Assembly: GCF_004331175.1 (NCBI RefSeq)
Contig: NZ_SJOD01000004.1
Location: forward strand, 186,001-250,000
Origin: Acinetobacter sp. ANC 4178
Lineage (GTDB): Bacteria; Pseudomonadota; Gammaproteobacteria; Pseudomonadales; Moraxellaceae
Reading direction: 5' to 3'
Length of the DNA: 64,000 bases
Positions 23,919 to 32,761 of this stretch are shown in pieces. Position numbers and translations under genes: made by a program. The number at the start of each line of letters is the position of its first letter. Positions within the stretch are counted from its first letter, which is position 1. The notes beneath the pieces are model-generated. The model worked only from the letters and a program-made list of their open reading frames with translations. It searched no databases and had not been told where the DNA came from.

Positions 23919-25673
23919 ATGTATTACAAAAACAGCCAACAACATTTCATGAGTCATGATGGTACATCTTTATTCTATCAACACTGGGCTTCGCCTCATA
24001 ACCCCGAGAAAAAAGCCATTGTGATGTTTCATCGTGGGCATGAACATTCAGGGCGTATGGCGCATTTGGTTGAAGAATTAGATCTTCCTGATTTTGATTT
24101 TTTTGCATGGGATGCGCGCGGTCACGGTGAGTCGCCAGGTGAACGTGGCGATGCTCCTAGCTTCTCTGCCTGTGTCAAAGACATTCAATACTTTATTCAA
24201 CATATTGAACAGACCTATGCAATACCATCTGAGAATATTGCGATTGTTGCTCAAAGTGTTGGCGCTGTATTGGCAGCCACATGGGTACATGACTATGCCC
24301 CTAAAATTCGTGCCTTATGTTTGGCATCCCCTGCCTTTGATATTAAGTTGTACGTCCCATTTGCCAAACAAGGTTTAACGTTACTGAATAAATTACGCGG
24401 GAATTTTTTCATTAACAGCTATGTCAAAGCCAAAATGCTGACTCACGATGTAGATCGTGCGCAACAATATGACCATGACCCGAAAATTGCTAAGGCCATT
24501 TCTGTACGTATGCTGCTAGGGCTGTATGATGCTGCCGAACGGTTGGTTAAAGATGCCCAAAATATCTATGTACCCACTCAAGTGCTGTGTTCAGGTGCTG
24601 ACTTTGTGGTGCAGCAAAAACCACAACGGGACTTTTATGAACGTTTGGCGCATCCCAATAAAGAGTTTCATGTTTTAGAAGGCTTTTTTCACGACACTTT
24701 AGGTGAACAAAACCGCGAGATTGCCGTTAAAAAAGTCCGCCGTTTTATTCAACAATGTTTTGCTCATCCTTATGATACGCCAGATATTTTGAATGCCGAT
24801 AAAATTGGCGCCAGCTGCTCGACTGCGGAGCAATTCAGCCAGCCGCTTCCGCAAAAATCACTAAAACAACTGTTTTGGAATTTGACTCAACGTCAACTCA
24901 AATTTGGTAGTCAGTTTTCTAAAGGCCTTAAAATTGGCGAACAAACGGGTTACGACTCTGGCAGTACCCTAGACTTTGTTTATCGCAATCAATCAGAAAG
25001 CCAAAATTTACTGGGTAAAGTCATTGATCAACAGTATTTAAATGCAATTGGCTGGCGAGGTATTCGGGTTCGTAAACAAAATATTGAATCTCTACTGGAA
25101 AAATATGCAGCATTGTTGGTTAAAAAGCGTAAGCCTGTTCGCATCTTAGATATTGCCGCTGGACATGGGCGTTATATTTTAGATGCGGTTGCACAGTTAC
25201 CCAAACAGCCCGAATCTGTTTTGCTACGTGATTATAGCGAAATCAATGTCGAAGCTGGGCAAGCACTCATTCAAGAAAGAGGCTTAAGCCAAATCGCAAA
25301 TTTTGTTCAAGCCGATGCCTTTGATACCGAATCGCTCGCAAACATTAAACCCAAAGCGACATTAGCTGTCGTTTCAGGGTTGTATGAACTATTTAGTGAT
25401 AATGACCTCTTACGCCAATCCCTAACTGGACTCTATAAAGCCATGCTCAAAGATGGCTATCTGATTTATACGGGACAAATTTGGCATCCACAGCAAGAAT
25501 TTATTGCTCGCGCCCTAACCTCACATCGTCAAGGCGACGCATGGGTCATGCGTTTACGCTCACAAGCGGAGATGGATGCCTTAGTCGAACAAGCTGGATT
25601 TAAGAAAATTGATCAATGTATTGATGAGTTCGGCATTTTTACGGTTTCTGTCGCGCAAAAGATCGAGTCGTAA
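23919..25673 (+). CDS. Alpha/beta hydrolase-methyltransferase fusion, YnbC-like
   Basis: A 584-residue two-domain protein. Residues about 10-285 are a monoglyceride-lipase-like alpha/beta hydrolase: HRGHEHSGRM oxyanion area, WDARGHGESPGERGD, nucleophile in AIVAQSVGAVLAATW, Asp in VLCSGADFVVQQ, and His in EGFFHDTLGE. Residues about 350-584 are a class I SAM-dependent methyltransferase with motif I ILDIAAGHGRYI. E. coli YnbC has the same arrangement. The protein is probably cytoplasmic or peripheral. A role in trimming and methylating a lipid head group or acyl product is inference from neighbours. It is 6 bp before the next gene. Confidence 0.88.
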   Translation: MYYKNSQQHFMSHDGTSLFYQHWASPHNPEKKAIVMFHRGHEHSGRMAHLVEELDLPDFDFFAWDARGHGESPGERGDAPSFSACVKDIQYFIQHIEQTYAIPSENIAIVAQSVGAVLAATWVHDYAPKIRALCLASPAFDIKLYVPFAKQGLTLLNKLRGNFFINSYVKAKMLTHDVDRAQQYDHDPKIAKAISVRMLLGLYDAAERLVKDAQNIYVPTQVLCSGADFVVQQKPQRDFYERLAHPNKEFHVLEGFFHDTLGEQNREIAVKKVRRFIQQCFAHPYDTPDILNADKIGASCSTAEQFSQPLPQKSLKQLFWNLTQRQLKFGSQFSKGLKIGEQTGYDSGSTLDFVYRNQSESQNLLGKVIDQQYLNAIGWRGIRVRKQNIESLLEKYAALLVKKRKPVRILDIAAGHGRYILDAVAQLPKQPESVLLRDYSEINVEAGQALIQERGLSQIANFVQADAFDTESLANIKPKATLAVVSGLYELFSDNDLLRQSLTGLYKAMLKDGYLIYTGQIWHPQQEFIARALTSHRQGDAWVMRLRSQAEMDALVEQAGFKKIDQCIDEFGIFTVSVAQKIES

Positions 25674-25679
25674 CCTTCT

Positions 25680-27032
25680 ATGCAGGCACTCACTCGTCAG
25701 GCAGGTACTTGGAAATGGGGAATACTCTGCCTGTTATTTCTTGCCCCTTTTTTCTTTTTAAGTTATGGCTTTGCCAATCACTATGCTGCGGGGCTTAGTC
25801 ACGTTCCAAGCATTGTGTTCTCTTGGGAAAAATATATTCCTTTGTGGCCATGGAGTATTGTGCCCTATTGGTCAATCGACTTGTTTTATGGACTTTCACT
25901 GCTGCTGTGCTGGAATAAATTTGAACTCAAACAGCATGTGTTTCGACTTTTCAGCGCGCAACTGATTTCGATTAGCTGTTTTTTATTATTTCCACTGAAA
26001 TTCAGTTTTGAGCGCCCCGAATTACAAGGCTTCTTTGGTGTTTGGTTTGATATTCTCATGGGTTTTGATAAACCATTTAATCAAGCTCCGTCCTTACATA
26101 TTGTCCTGTTAATGATCTTATGGGATTTCTATCGTCGTCATGTGCCTTCCTTGTACCGCTGGATTGTCGATCTTTGGAGTTTTCTCATTGCTGTATCGGT
26201 ACTAACCACATGGCAGCATCATTTTATTGATATCCCGACTGGCATTTGGGTTGGTGCATTTTGTTTATGGTTGTTTCCGTTACATGTAGTCTCTCCATTA
26301 CAAGCACAGAAATTACAACAACGAACTTTTAAGCATTTTAAATTAGCCAGTTATTATCTGATTGCAGCATGCCTTCTGGCATTTTTAGCTCTGTTTTTGA
26401 AAGGATGGATGCTTTGGTTGGCTTATCCCGCAAACAGTTTATTCTTAGTTGCTTGTGCCTATGGTTTAAATCGTCCACATTTTTTTCAGAAACAATCTGA
26501 TGGCACGATGAGCATTGCAGCGTGGATTTTATTTTCGCCTTATTTTCTTTTCGCAAAACTCAATAGCCGTATCTGGACCAGAACACATCCCAACGATTCT
26601 TTAATTCTGACCAAAGAGAACACTGAGATTTTTCTGGGTCGAATTCCATCAACTCAAAATATGCAACAGTATAATGGTTTATTTGATTGCTGCGCCGAGC
26701 TTCCTATCAAACAGCAACTTACATATCAACAATTTTTGAGTCTTGATCTTATTCCGCTACAGGCTGAACAGCTAAATCTTGCCGTACAAGCCTTGAATCA
26801 ATTACTGTCTTCACAGTACGGCAATACGAAAATTCTGATTTTTTGTGCCTTAGGATATTCACGCAGTAGCAGTATACTTGCTGCATGGTTGCTCCAAACT
26901 GGGCATGCCCATCATGTTGATGATGCCATTCAAATCATTCGTCAAGCTCGACCTTGGATTGTACTCAACACTCAGCAACTTGCAGCGATAGATACTTATC
27001 AAAAACAATATTTACAGCAGGTCAAGACATGA
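25680..27032 (+). CDS. PAP2-type phosphatase fused to a dual-specificity phosphatase domain, YnbD-like
   Basis: A 450-residue protein. The N-terminal about 300 residues hold many membrane helices and PAP2 motifs: NQAPSLH (PSxH) and TWQHHFIDIPTGI (HxxxD). The C-terminal about 120 residues are a cytosolic dual-specificity/tyrosine phosphatase-like domain with the P-loop FCALGYSRSSS (C-x5-R) and the general-acid region before it (GLFDCCAELP). Such a pairing of a lipid phosphatase with a Cys-based phosphatase marks YnbD-type proteins. It probably removes phosphate from a lipid or head-group intermediate. It overlaps the next gene by 4 bp. Confidence 0.87.
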   Translation: MQALTRQAGTWKWGILCLLFLAPFFFLSYGFANHYAAGLSHVPSIVFSWEKYIPLWPWSIVPYWSIDLFYGLSLLLCWNKFELKQHVFRLFSAQLISISCFLLFPLKFSFERPELQGFFGVWFDILMGFDKPFNQAPSLHIVLLMILWDFYRRHVPSLYRWIVDLWSFLIAVSVLTTWQHHFIDIPTGIWVGAFCLWLFPLHVVSPLQAQKLQQRTFKHFKLASYYLIAACLLAFLALFLKGWMLWLAYPANSLFLVACAYGLNRPHFFQKQSDGTMSIAAWILFSPYFLFAKLNSRIWTRTHPNDSLILTKENTEIFLGRIPSTQNMQQYNGLFDCCAELPIKQQLTYQQFLSLDLIPLQAEQLNLAVQALNQLLSSQYGNTKILIFCALGYSRSSSILAAWLLQTGHAHHVDDAIQIIRQARPWIVLNTQQLAAIDTYQKQYLQQVKT

Positions 27033-27472
27033 AATTACTGATTGTCGCCAAGCTACTACAAAATACAGATGGTATCCGCAATGCCGGTTACATCGCATTT
27101 AGTCTTTCCGTGCTTTGCTATTTTTTCTATGCTTGGCAATCAATTGGAGTCTACCTCTCACTCATCGTTATTTTTATTTTATGTCTACTTCAACATTATC
27201 TGAGTATTCGGGTTAAGTTTGATGCAGAGCTGCTAAGTTTGATAGGGACTAACTCGGGAAATAGCGAAGAAATACCATCCATAGCACAGAAAACGCAAAG
27301 ACTTGACCAGAGTTTACTCGAGTTAGGACTCATTCCTGCTAAAAAGCAACAGCGGAGTTGGGAGGTTCGTATTCAGGGCTGTATGCGCTTATTTAAGCTT
27401 CATGTCGTTATGGTTTTATGCCAATATATCGTTTTAATATCGCTCATGATATTTTTATTACAACAAAAATAA
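27029..27472 (+). CDS. Small membrane protein of the lipid cluster, unknown function
   Basis: A 147-residue protein starting at MKLLIVAKLLQNTDG (ATG 27029, ATGA overlap with the gene before); an earlier start at 26954 lies inside that gene. It has two N-terminal membrane helices (YIAFSLSVLCYFFYAWQSIG and VYLSLIVIFILCLLQHYLSI), a soluble middle with LDQSLLELGLIPAKKQQRSW, and a C-terminal helix VVMVLCQYIVLISLMIFLL. I do not recognise the family; E. coli ynbABCD has no counterpart I can name. Its coupling to both neighbours suggests it works with them, perhaps as a scaffold. Confidence 0.75.
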   Translation: MKLLIVAKLLQNTDGIRNAGYIAFSLSVLCYFFYAWQSIGVYLSLIVIFILCLLQHYLSIRVKFDAELLSLIGTNSGNSEEIPSIAQKTQRLDQSLLELGLIPAKKQQRSWEVRIQGCMRLFKLHVVMVLCQYIVLISLMIFLLQQK

Positions 27473-27486
27473 AATTCGGTGACTTT

Positions 27487-28173
27487 ATGCAAAGTACAAA
27501 TTCTTCCTCAGCTGAAACCGACCATAAAGCCCATTTTCTTTCTCAGTCACTGGCACGTTTTATTGCTTTTTTAACCCGTCGTAGCGCACGGCTATTAACA
27601 GGTGCGCGTAGTCGATGGATCGGTTGCAAACCTGCCACCAAGCAACGAATTTACTATGCCAATCACAATAGCCATATCGATTTTATTTTACTGTGGTCAT
27701 CATTACCAACGCCTGTCCGCCGTAAAACACGCCCTGTAGCAGCGTCAGATTATTGGCTGAAAGATGGCTTTCGACGCTTTCTCATTCATGACACCTTTAC
27801 AGGTGTGACAATTCAAAGGAATCATGATGGGCAGTCAGACCCTCTTGAACCGATAAAAAATGTCCTTCAGCAAGGCGATTCTATTATTTTCTTCCCCGAA
27901 GGAACGCGTAACCTGAATGATGATGTAGAACTGTTACCCTTTAAAAGTGGGCTTTATCATTTAAGCCAACAATTTCCAGAAGTTGAAGTTATTCCTGTTT
28001 GGATTTCCAATCTTAAACGTGTCATGCCCAAAGGGGCTTTAGTCCCATTACCCTTATTATCGACTGTAATTTTTGGTGCTCCATTAACATTTACATCCCA
28101 TACAGATAAAAATGACTTCTTATTGCAAGCACAAAAAGCATTATTAGAATTAAAAGAGGTTGAGTTCCAATGA
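27487..28173 (+). CDS. Lysophospholipid acyltransferase family (PlsC-like)
   Basis: A 228-residue acyltransferase. The catalytic HX4D motif is NHNSHIDFILLW (about residue 64) and the substrate motif is IIFFPEGTRN (about residue 137). The start MQSTNSSSAE (27487) has GGTGACTTT upstream; the frame opens earlier, at 27418, within the previous gene. It has no long N-terminal membrane helix, unlike PlsC of E. coli. It probably acylates a glycerophosphate-type acceptor at the inner membrane. It overlaps the CdsA-like gene by 4 bp. Confidence 0.9.
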   Translation: MQSTNSSSAETDHKAHFLSQSLARFIAFLTRRSARLLTGARSRWIGCKPATKQRIYYANHNSHIDFILLWSSLPTPVRRKTRPVAASDYWLKDGFRRFLIHDTFTGVTIQRNHDGQSDPLEPIKNVLQQGDSIIFFPEGTRNLNDDVELLPFKSGLYHLSQQFPEVEVIPVWISNLKRVMPKGALVPLPLLSTVIFGAPLTFTSHTDKNDFLLQAQKALLELKEVEFQ

Positions 28174-29114
28174 CAGCAACCAACTTACAGCAAACCTATT
28201 TGCTCTTTGCAATTTTTACTGGAATTCTCATCTTCGCTTCAACCGTCGGTTGGATCTTAAAGAAGCGTACTGCTCAGCAAATTTCACCTGTTATTGATAA
28301 TTTAAACGCACGTATCAATGCTTGGTGGGTCATGTTAGTCGTTCTTGCGACTGCGATATTAATGGGAAAAGTGACTTTTATTCTGCTTTTTGCCCTCATC
28401 TCACTTTTTGCACTGAGAGAGTTTATCAGTCTACTGCCCACACGCCGTGGTGATTATTTTCCATTATTAATCGCTTTTTATTTTGTTATTCCTTATCAAT
28501 ATTATTTGGTCTATATCGATTGGTACGGTCTATATTCCATTTTTATTCCCTTGTATGTTTTTCTTTTAATTCCAATCGCTAGTTTGAAACAGGAAGACAC
28601 CAAACACTTTTTAGAGCGAAGTGCCAAAATCCAATGGGGACTCATGGTTTGTGTCTTTTGTATTTCGCACGTTCCAGCCCTCATCAATTTAAAATTGCCG
28701 GGCTTTCAAGGCGAAAAAATCTGGCTGGCCATCTGGCTGATTATTGTGGTACAAGCCTCTGATGTACTGCAATATGTCTGCGGAAAACTATTTGGAAAAC
28801 ACAAAGTTGCACCGATACTTTCACCCTCCAAAACCATTGAAGGTCTGTTAGGTGGTATTTTCTTGGCAACAGGGCTAGGCATTCTTATGAAATGGCTAAC
28901 ACCATTTAGTTATTGGCAAGCAGCACTCATTGGATTGATTGTGTGCATCTTTGGCTTCTTTGGTGGTTTGGTTATGTCTGCAATTAAAAGAGACCGAGGT
29001 GTCAAAGACTGGGGGCAACTGATTCATGGTCATGGCGGCATGTTAGACCGCATAGATTCCATTTGCTTCTCAGCACCAATTTTTTTTCATATTTTGCGGT
29101 ATTGGTGGAGTTAA
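28170..29114 (+). CDS. Phosphatidate cytidylyltransferase, CdsA family (YnbB-like paralogue)
   Basis: A 314-residue membrane protein with about eight helices. The CDP-diacylglycerol synthase signature SPSKTIEGLLGGI is followed by GLVMSAIKRDRGVKDWG and HGHGGMLDRIDS, which contain the metal-binding residues. It is longer at the N-terminus than housekeeping CdsA, and its place in a YnbABCD-like cluster points to a specialised paralogue. In E. coli YnbB has been linked to synthesis of the glycolipid MPIase. It supplies a CDP-activated lipid, plausibly used by the phosphotransferase at the start of the cluster. Last gene of the unit. Confidence 0.9.
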   Translation: MTATNLQQTYLLFAIFTGILIFASTVGWILKKRTAQQISPVIDNLNARINAWWVMLVVLATAILMGKVTFILLFALISLFALREFISLLPTRRGDYFPLLIAFYFVIPYQYYLVYIDWYGLYSIFIPLYVFLLIPIASLKQEDTKHFLERSAKIQWGLMVCVFCISHVPALINLKLPGFQGEKIWLAIWLIIVVQASDVLQYVCGKLFGKHKVAPILSPSKTIEGLLGGIFLATGLGILMKWLTPFSYWQAALIGLIVCIFGFFGGLVMSAIKRDRGVKDWGQLIHGHGGMLDRIDSICFSAPIFFHILRYWWS

Positions 29115-29145
29115 AAAGAAGCCTTTCTTTTTTATACCACACAAC

Positions 29146-29175
29146 ATAAACCCTAGTTATAAAACTAGGGTTTAT
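29146..29175 (+). terminator. Hairpin after the lipid cluster
   Basis: ATAAACCCTAGTT-ATAA-AACTAGGGTTTAT is a perfect 13-bp stem (29146-29158 with 29163-29175). It lies 31 bp after the last gene. The GC part is short and no long T-run follows, so it may be a weak or bidirectional terminator. Confidence 0.65.
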
Positions 29176-29203
29176 CTTAAATAAGATGATATTTTCAAGG
29201 TCG

Positions 29204-29290
29204 TTAATGCATCATTTGCCCAAAGGCATAAACTACAACCATCAACATCAGAACCGACGATGACGTTACTAATAATTCTAAAGCTTTCAT
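29204..29290 (-). CDS. Candidate 28-residue membrane microprotein
   Basis: ATG at 29290 with a G-rich ribosome site (TGGGGT) just before it. The product starts MKALELLVTSSS and has one hydrophobic helix, VLMLMVVVYAFGQMM, ending in His. Too short for standard gene finders. Single-helix proteins of this size are often small subunits or modulators of membrane enzymes. It is alone on its strand between the lipid cluster and the cinA-like gene. Conservation in other Acinetobacter would decide. Confidence 0.45.
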   Translation of the reverse strand: MKALELLVTSSSVLMLMVVVYAFGQMMH

Positions 29291-29421
29291 ACCCCACCCC
29301 CATTTCTTAAGAGGTAGTTCTATTTAGACACGTTTAAGCTACATTTACAACCTAAAAGTGTGACAAATTTTGACATTTATAGACATAAATGAAACATTAT
29401 CAGCCAAACATCAAATTTTTC

Positions 29422-29916
29422 TTATCCTGCTGACAATCTATTGTCCGTTGTAATTAATAACAGAACTGATGCTGCGACTTTTTCTGTCAGCTCATTTAAT
29501 CTTTGTACTGGCGTTCCTGTAATCAAATAACGGTAAGCATGTAATTTCCCAGCAAATAGAATGGTTATAAAAAAAGTTCCTTCTGGCTTTTCTGCTGTTG
29601 CGCTGCCGCCAGGTTTTAACAAACCTGTACAGGCCACAATCACATCAGCCGCGCTAAATAGTTTTTGCCCTGCATTTGCCAAAGCCTGCGTAACTTCTGC
29701 CGACTCAGCGGTATACTGCTCAATCAATTTTGGGTCAATATGTAACACTTGTAGCTTAATGCTTGGATCGTAACAGACCAAACTGCCCAATAAAATTTCC
29801 GCACCACTATGCTTATAAATAGAAAATTGGCTGCACAAAAAACCTGAGCTAGCACTTTCTATGAATGCTATTTTGAGCTGTTGGCGCTCTAATTCATTAC
29901 AACATTGCTTGAGCAT
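29422..29916 (-). CDS. CinA C-terminal domain protein (nicotinamide-nucleotide amidase-like)
   Basis: A 164-residue single-domain protein matching the C-terminal half of CinA: KIAFIESASSGFLCSQFS, LLGSLVCYDPSIKLQVL, YTAESAEVTQALANAGQKLFSAADVIVACTGLLKPGGSATAEKPEGTFFI. This domain deamidates nicotinamide mononucleotide in pyridine-nucleotide recycling. The usual motif AESCTGG is changed to ESASSGF, so activity towards NMN is not assured. Start at MLKQCCNEL (29916) has GGGGAAATT before it; 20 residues more are open upstream. Confidence 0.85.
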   Translation of the reverse strand: MLKQCCNELERQQLKIAFIESASSGFLCSQFSIYKHSGAEILLGSLVCYDPSIKLQVLHIDPKLIEQYTAESAEVTQALANAGQKLFSAADVIVACTGLLKPGGSATAEKPEGTFFITILFAGKLHAYRYLITGTPVQRLNELTEKVAASVLLLITTDNRLSAG

Positions 29917-30057
29917 AATTTCCCCATGACACTTCATGACGCCATTTAAAGTGTTATTTGTCCACTTCCTAGTCAAACCCTAAGCATAAAGGTTTATTCT
30001 GTGCTTAAAAACTGATACAACTAAAAATAAAGCATAGAAACAAAGGCAGAGATTACA

Positions 30058-30288
30058 ATGAAAACAACCGTCAAATATGTGGTTTTAAAAAGTAAAGATT
30101 ACCAGCTTGGCACACCACTGTTTGAAGAGGAATTGGATGTAGATGGCCAATATTTTGATCAAATCCCTTTAGTGATTCACTTTCAAAATCGGGATTTCAA
30201 AGTGAAAAGTAAGGAACTTCATCGTAAACAAATTCAAGATGACTTTGAAGAAAGCCAAACCATTTTAGTCAAAGTCATTGCGCAATAA
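30058..30288 (+). CDS. Conserved small hypothetical protein
   Basis: A 76-residue soluble protein with several beta strands (VKYVVLKSKDYQLG, YFDQIPLVIHFQNRDFKVKSK) and an acidic helix (KQIQDDFEESQTILVKV). The start is preceded by GGCAGAGA. No signal peptide, no motif that I recognise. It is monocistronic, divergent from the cinA-like gene. Confidence 0.6.
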   Translation: MKTTVKYVVLKSKDYQLGTPLFEEELDVDGQYFDQIPLVIHFQNRDFKVKSKELHRKQIQDDFEESQTILVKVIAQ

Positions 30289-30456
30289 GTTTAATCAACA
30301 AAGTCGCAAAACCAGTTAAATAACATGGAGTAAAGTTTCTCCATGTTATGATTAATCCGATTTAAACGTGAATGCACGACAATAATAGATAAATATAGTG
30401 TTATTAATTAATCTCATAACATCGGAAATACATATAAATACTATGGTTTAAATAAA

Positions 30457-30479
30457 TTTGCGCAAACTTTTGTTATAAT
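30457..30479 (+). promoter_or_regulatory. Extended -10 promoter and palindrome before the TetR gene
   Basis: TGTTATAAT (30471-30479) is an extended -10 element, 34 bp before the TetR ATG. The perfect palindrome TTTGCGCAAA (30457-30466) lies at the place of the -35 box, a good site for autorepression. Confidence 0.5.
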
Positions 30480-30512
30480 TTCAAGTGATTTTTAAAGATA
30501 CTTTTCAAAAAC

Positions 30513-31163
30513 ATGCATGATATAGCAGATTTAGAACCTCTCGCACGTGATGTTCCACATACCAAACGTGGGCATGAACGTTGTCTTGCACTTTTATTAA
30601 GCGCAAATGAGTTGTTTTTACAACATGGCTATGATGCAGTTTCATTGGATGACATCGTCAATCATGCTGGTGGCTCTAAAGCCTCTATCTACAAGTATTT
30701 TGGGAATAAAGAAGGTCTATTTACTGCTATCTGCGACTATCGTCGTGAGCAGTTTTTTAAAGATATTTGTATGCCCTTCAATATTGAGAAAGATGACTTA
30801 CGTCATTATCTCATTCAGACTTTGCTGAATTTGCAAATTCACCTCGTTTTACCTGAAAATGCTTCGTTCTTTCGTCTCATTATGGAACAAACGCAACGTA
30901 GCACCCAACTTGCTCAACATATCCATGAGCAAGGCCCAAAGCATATTCAAAATGCGATTGCATGTATATTAACAAAAGCGAATGAACTCGGACTCATTAG
31001 ATGCGAAGAACCTCAATATTCTGCCCAACTCTTTTTTGGCATCGTCCGTAATTTAGAATGGCAAGTGCTCATGAATATCTACGTACAAGAAAATGAGCAA
31101 GAAAACTTAAAATATATTCATTATTGCGTCGACCGCTTCTTAGACGGTCATCAAAAAGCCTAG
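30513..31163 (+). CDS. TetR/AcrR family transcriptional regulator
   Basis: A 216-residue TetR protein with helix-turn-helix ANELFLQHGYDAVSLDDIVNHAGGSKASIYKYFGNKEGLF (about residues 31-70). The C-terminal region, with NASFFRLIMEQTQRSTQLAQHIHEQGPKHI and FFGIVRNLEWQVLMNIYV, resembles AefR-type regulators of efflux and surface functions. The target is not obvious: upstream is a small hypothetical gene and downstream, after 106 bp, argF. It is probably autoregulated through the palindrome at 30457-30466. Confidence 0.88.
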   Translation: MHDIADLEPLARDVPHTKRGHERCLALLLSANELFLQHGYDAVSLDDIVNHAGGSKASIYKYFGNKEGLFTAICDYRREQFFKDICMPFNIEKDDLRHYLIQTLLNLQIHLVLPENASFFRLIMEQTQRSTQLAQHIHEQGPKHIQNAIACILTKANELGLIRCEEPQYSAQLFFGIVRNLEWQVLMNIYVQENEQENLKYIHYCVDRFLDGHQKA

Positions 31164-31269
31164 TTTTTTTGCATTTCCTGACATTTTTAGTATATAACTG
31201 TTAGTCTTTTCTTTTAACCAACCAACAACTAATTGCTGTACATGAAATAGCAATTATTGTGGAGTAACC

Positions 31270-32190
31270 ATGGCTCTACGTCACTTTCTTACTTTACGCG
31301 ATTTATCGACTTTAGAACTCAACCAAATTTTGCATCGTGCCATCGAATTGAAACGAAAACAGCACGACAACGAAGTTTTTCAACCTTTCGTTGGTAAAGT
31401 TATGGGCATGATTTTTGAAAAATCGAGCACCCGTACACGCGTTTCGTTTGAAGCTGGAATGGGCCAATTTGGTGGTAGCGCAATTTTCTTATCTCCACGA
31501 GATACCCAACTTGGTCGTGGCGAACCTATTGAAGATTCAGCACGCGTTATTTCAAGCATGTTAGATATTGTGATGATCCGAACTTTTGGACACGATATTG
31601 TTGAACGGTTTGCTTCTTATTCAAAAGTCCCTGTAATTAATGCTTTGACAGATGACCATCATCCATGTCAATTACTTGCTGACATGCAGACTTTCCTTGA
31701 ACATCGTGGCTCAATCGAAGGTAAAACAGTCGCTTGGATTGGTGATGGTAACAATATGTGTAACTCTTATATTGAAGCTGCGCATATGTGGGGCTTCAAA
31801 TTAAAAATTGCAGCACCTAAAGGTTATGAACCACAAGAAAAATTCTTATCAGAGTTTGCTCATTGCGTTGAATTAGTTAACTCTGCTGAAGATGCAGCAG
31901 TCAATGCTGACTTGATTGTGACCGATGTTTGGGCAAGCATGGGACAAGAAGAAGAACAGAAAACCCGTGAAAAAGCCTTTGCTGATTACCAAGTCAATGA
32001 ACGATTAATGAACCTTGCTCACCCTGATTGTTTATTCATGCACTGCTTACCTGCCCATCGCGGTGAAGAAATTTCTGAAACTATGCTAGACCATTTGAAT
32101 GCTGTTGTCTGGGATGAAGCTGAAAATCGCTTACATGCTCAGAAAGCTCTAGTTGAATTTCTGATTAATGAAAATCTTAAAAGAGACTAA
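31270..32190 (+). CDS. argF: Ornithine carbamoyltransferase
   Basis: A 306-residue enzyme of arginine synthesis that makes citrulline from ornithine and carbamoyl phosphate. The carbamoyl-phosphate motif is SSTRTR (about residues 56-61). [12 protein letters not shown], the ornithine loop [11 protein letters not shown], and [11 protein letters not shown] are all intact. The ribosome site is GGAG. Cytoplasmic trimer. argC lies 4.5 kb away on the other strand, so there is no arg operon here. Confidence 0.96.
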   Translation: MALRHFLTLRDLSTLELNQILHRAIELKRKQHDNEVFQPFVGKVMGMIFEKSSTRTRVSFEAGMGQFGGSAIFLSPRDTQLGRGEPIEDSARVISSMLDIVMIRTFGHDIVERFASYSKVPVINALTDDHHPCQLLADMQTFLEHRGSIEGKTVAWIGDGNNMCNSYIEAAHMWGFKLKIAAPKGYEPQEKFLSEFAHCVELVNSAEDAAVNADLIVTDVWASMGQEEEQKTREKAFADYQVNERLMNLAHPDCLFMHCLPAHRGEEISETMLDHLNAVVWDEAENRLHAQKALVEFLINENLKRD

Positions 32191-32202
32191 AAATTACATA
32201 TA

Positions 32203-32229
32203 AAAAAAGCACCTTTAGGTGCTTTTTTT
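32203..32229 (+). terminator. Terminator of argF
   Basis: AAAAAAGCACC-TTTA-GGTGCTTTTTT. An 11-bp stem including the A/T flanks, ending in a T-run, 12 bp after the argF stop. Confidence 0.93.
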
Positions 32230-32281
32230 ATTTCTGCGACGATATAATCAAAACCATAAACTCTATAAGTGATTTACACAC

Positions 32282-32755
32282 ATGCTATTAAAAAAGATTA
32301 TTCTCGGCGTATTCACCAGCACTTTCACTATGCTTGCTTTGGCACAACCCACAGATTTAGATCAATATTTACTAAAGAAAAAAATTATCGACACAAACTA
32401 CACCATTAAGAACACCACTGCCCTCAATGAAATTCTTGATTATATTAGTGATGAAGATTCTCGCACCATGCCTTACCAACTTGATCAGAACATCGTGATT
32501 GAAAAAATGCGCCTATATGCAAATCATATGGAAATCTCAGGGCTAATTACTTCTCCTGACTTTAAGCAATTTGCACAAGATATTGGCGATGATCAAGTCC
32601 ATGAAATGATGAAAAAAACATTAGTGCATAGTTGTCCAAAATTTTTCGAACACCAATTTCAAAGAGTGAATCCATATCAAGTTCAAATTAAACTCACGGC
32701 AGAACAAAAAAGCTATGCGCTTAATTTGAAGAATTCTGATTGTAATTTTGAATAA
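32282..32755 (+). CDS. Secreted protein of unknown function
   Basis: A 157-residue protein with a signal peptide (KKIILGVFTSTFTMLALAQP, likely cut after ALA). The mature part is helical and charged. Two cysteines, SCPKFFE and SDCNFE near the C-terminus, could form a disulfide in the periplasm. I recognise no family. It is convergent with the YnfA-family gene, 6 bp away, without a visible terminator between. Confidence 0.65.
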   Translation: MLLKKIILGVFTSTFTMLALAQPTDLDQYLLKKKIIDTNYTIKNTTALNEILDYISDEDSRTMPYQLDQNIVIEKMRLYANHMEISGLITSPDFKQFAQDIGDDQVHEMMKKTLVHSCPKFFEHQFQRVNPYQVQIKLTAEQKSYALNLKNSDCNFE

Positions 32756-32761
32756 CAGGCT

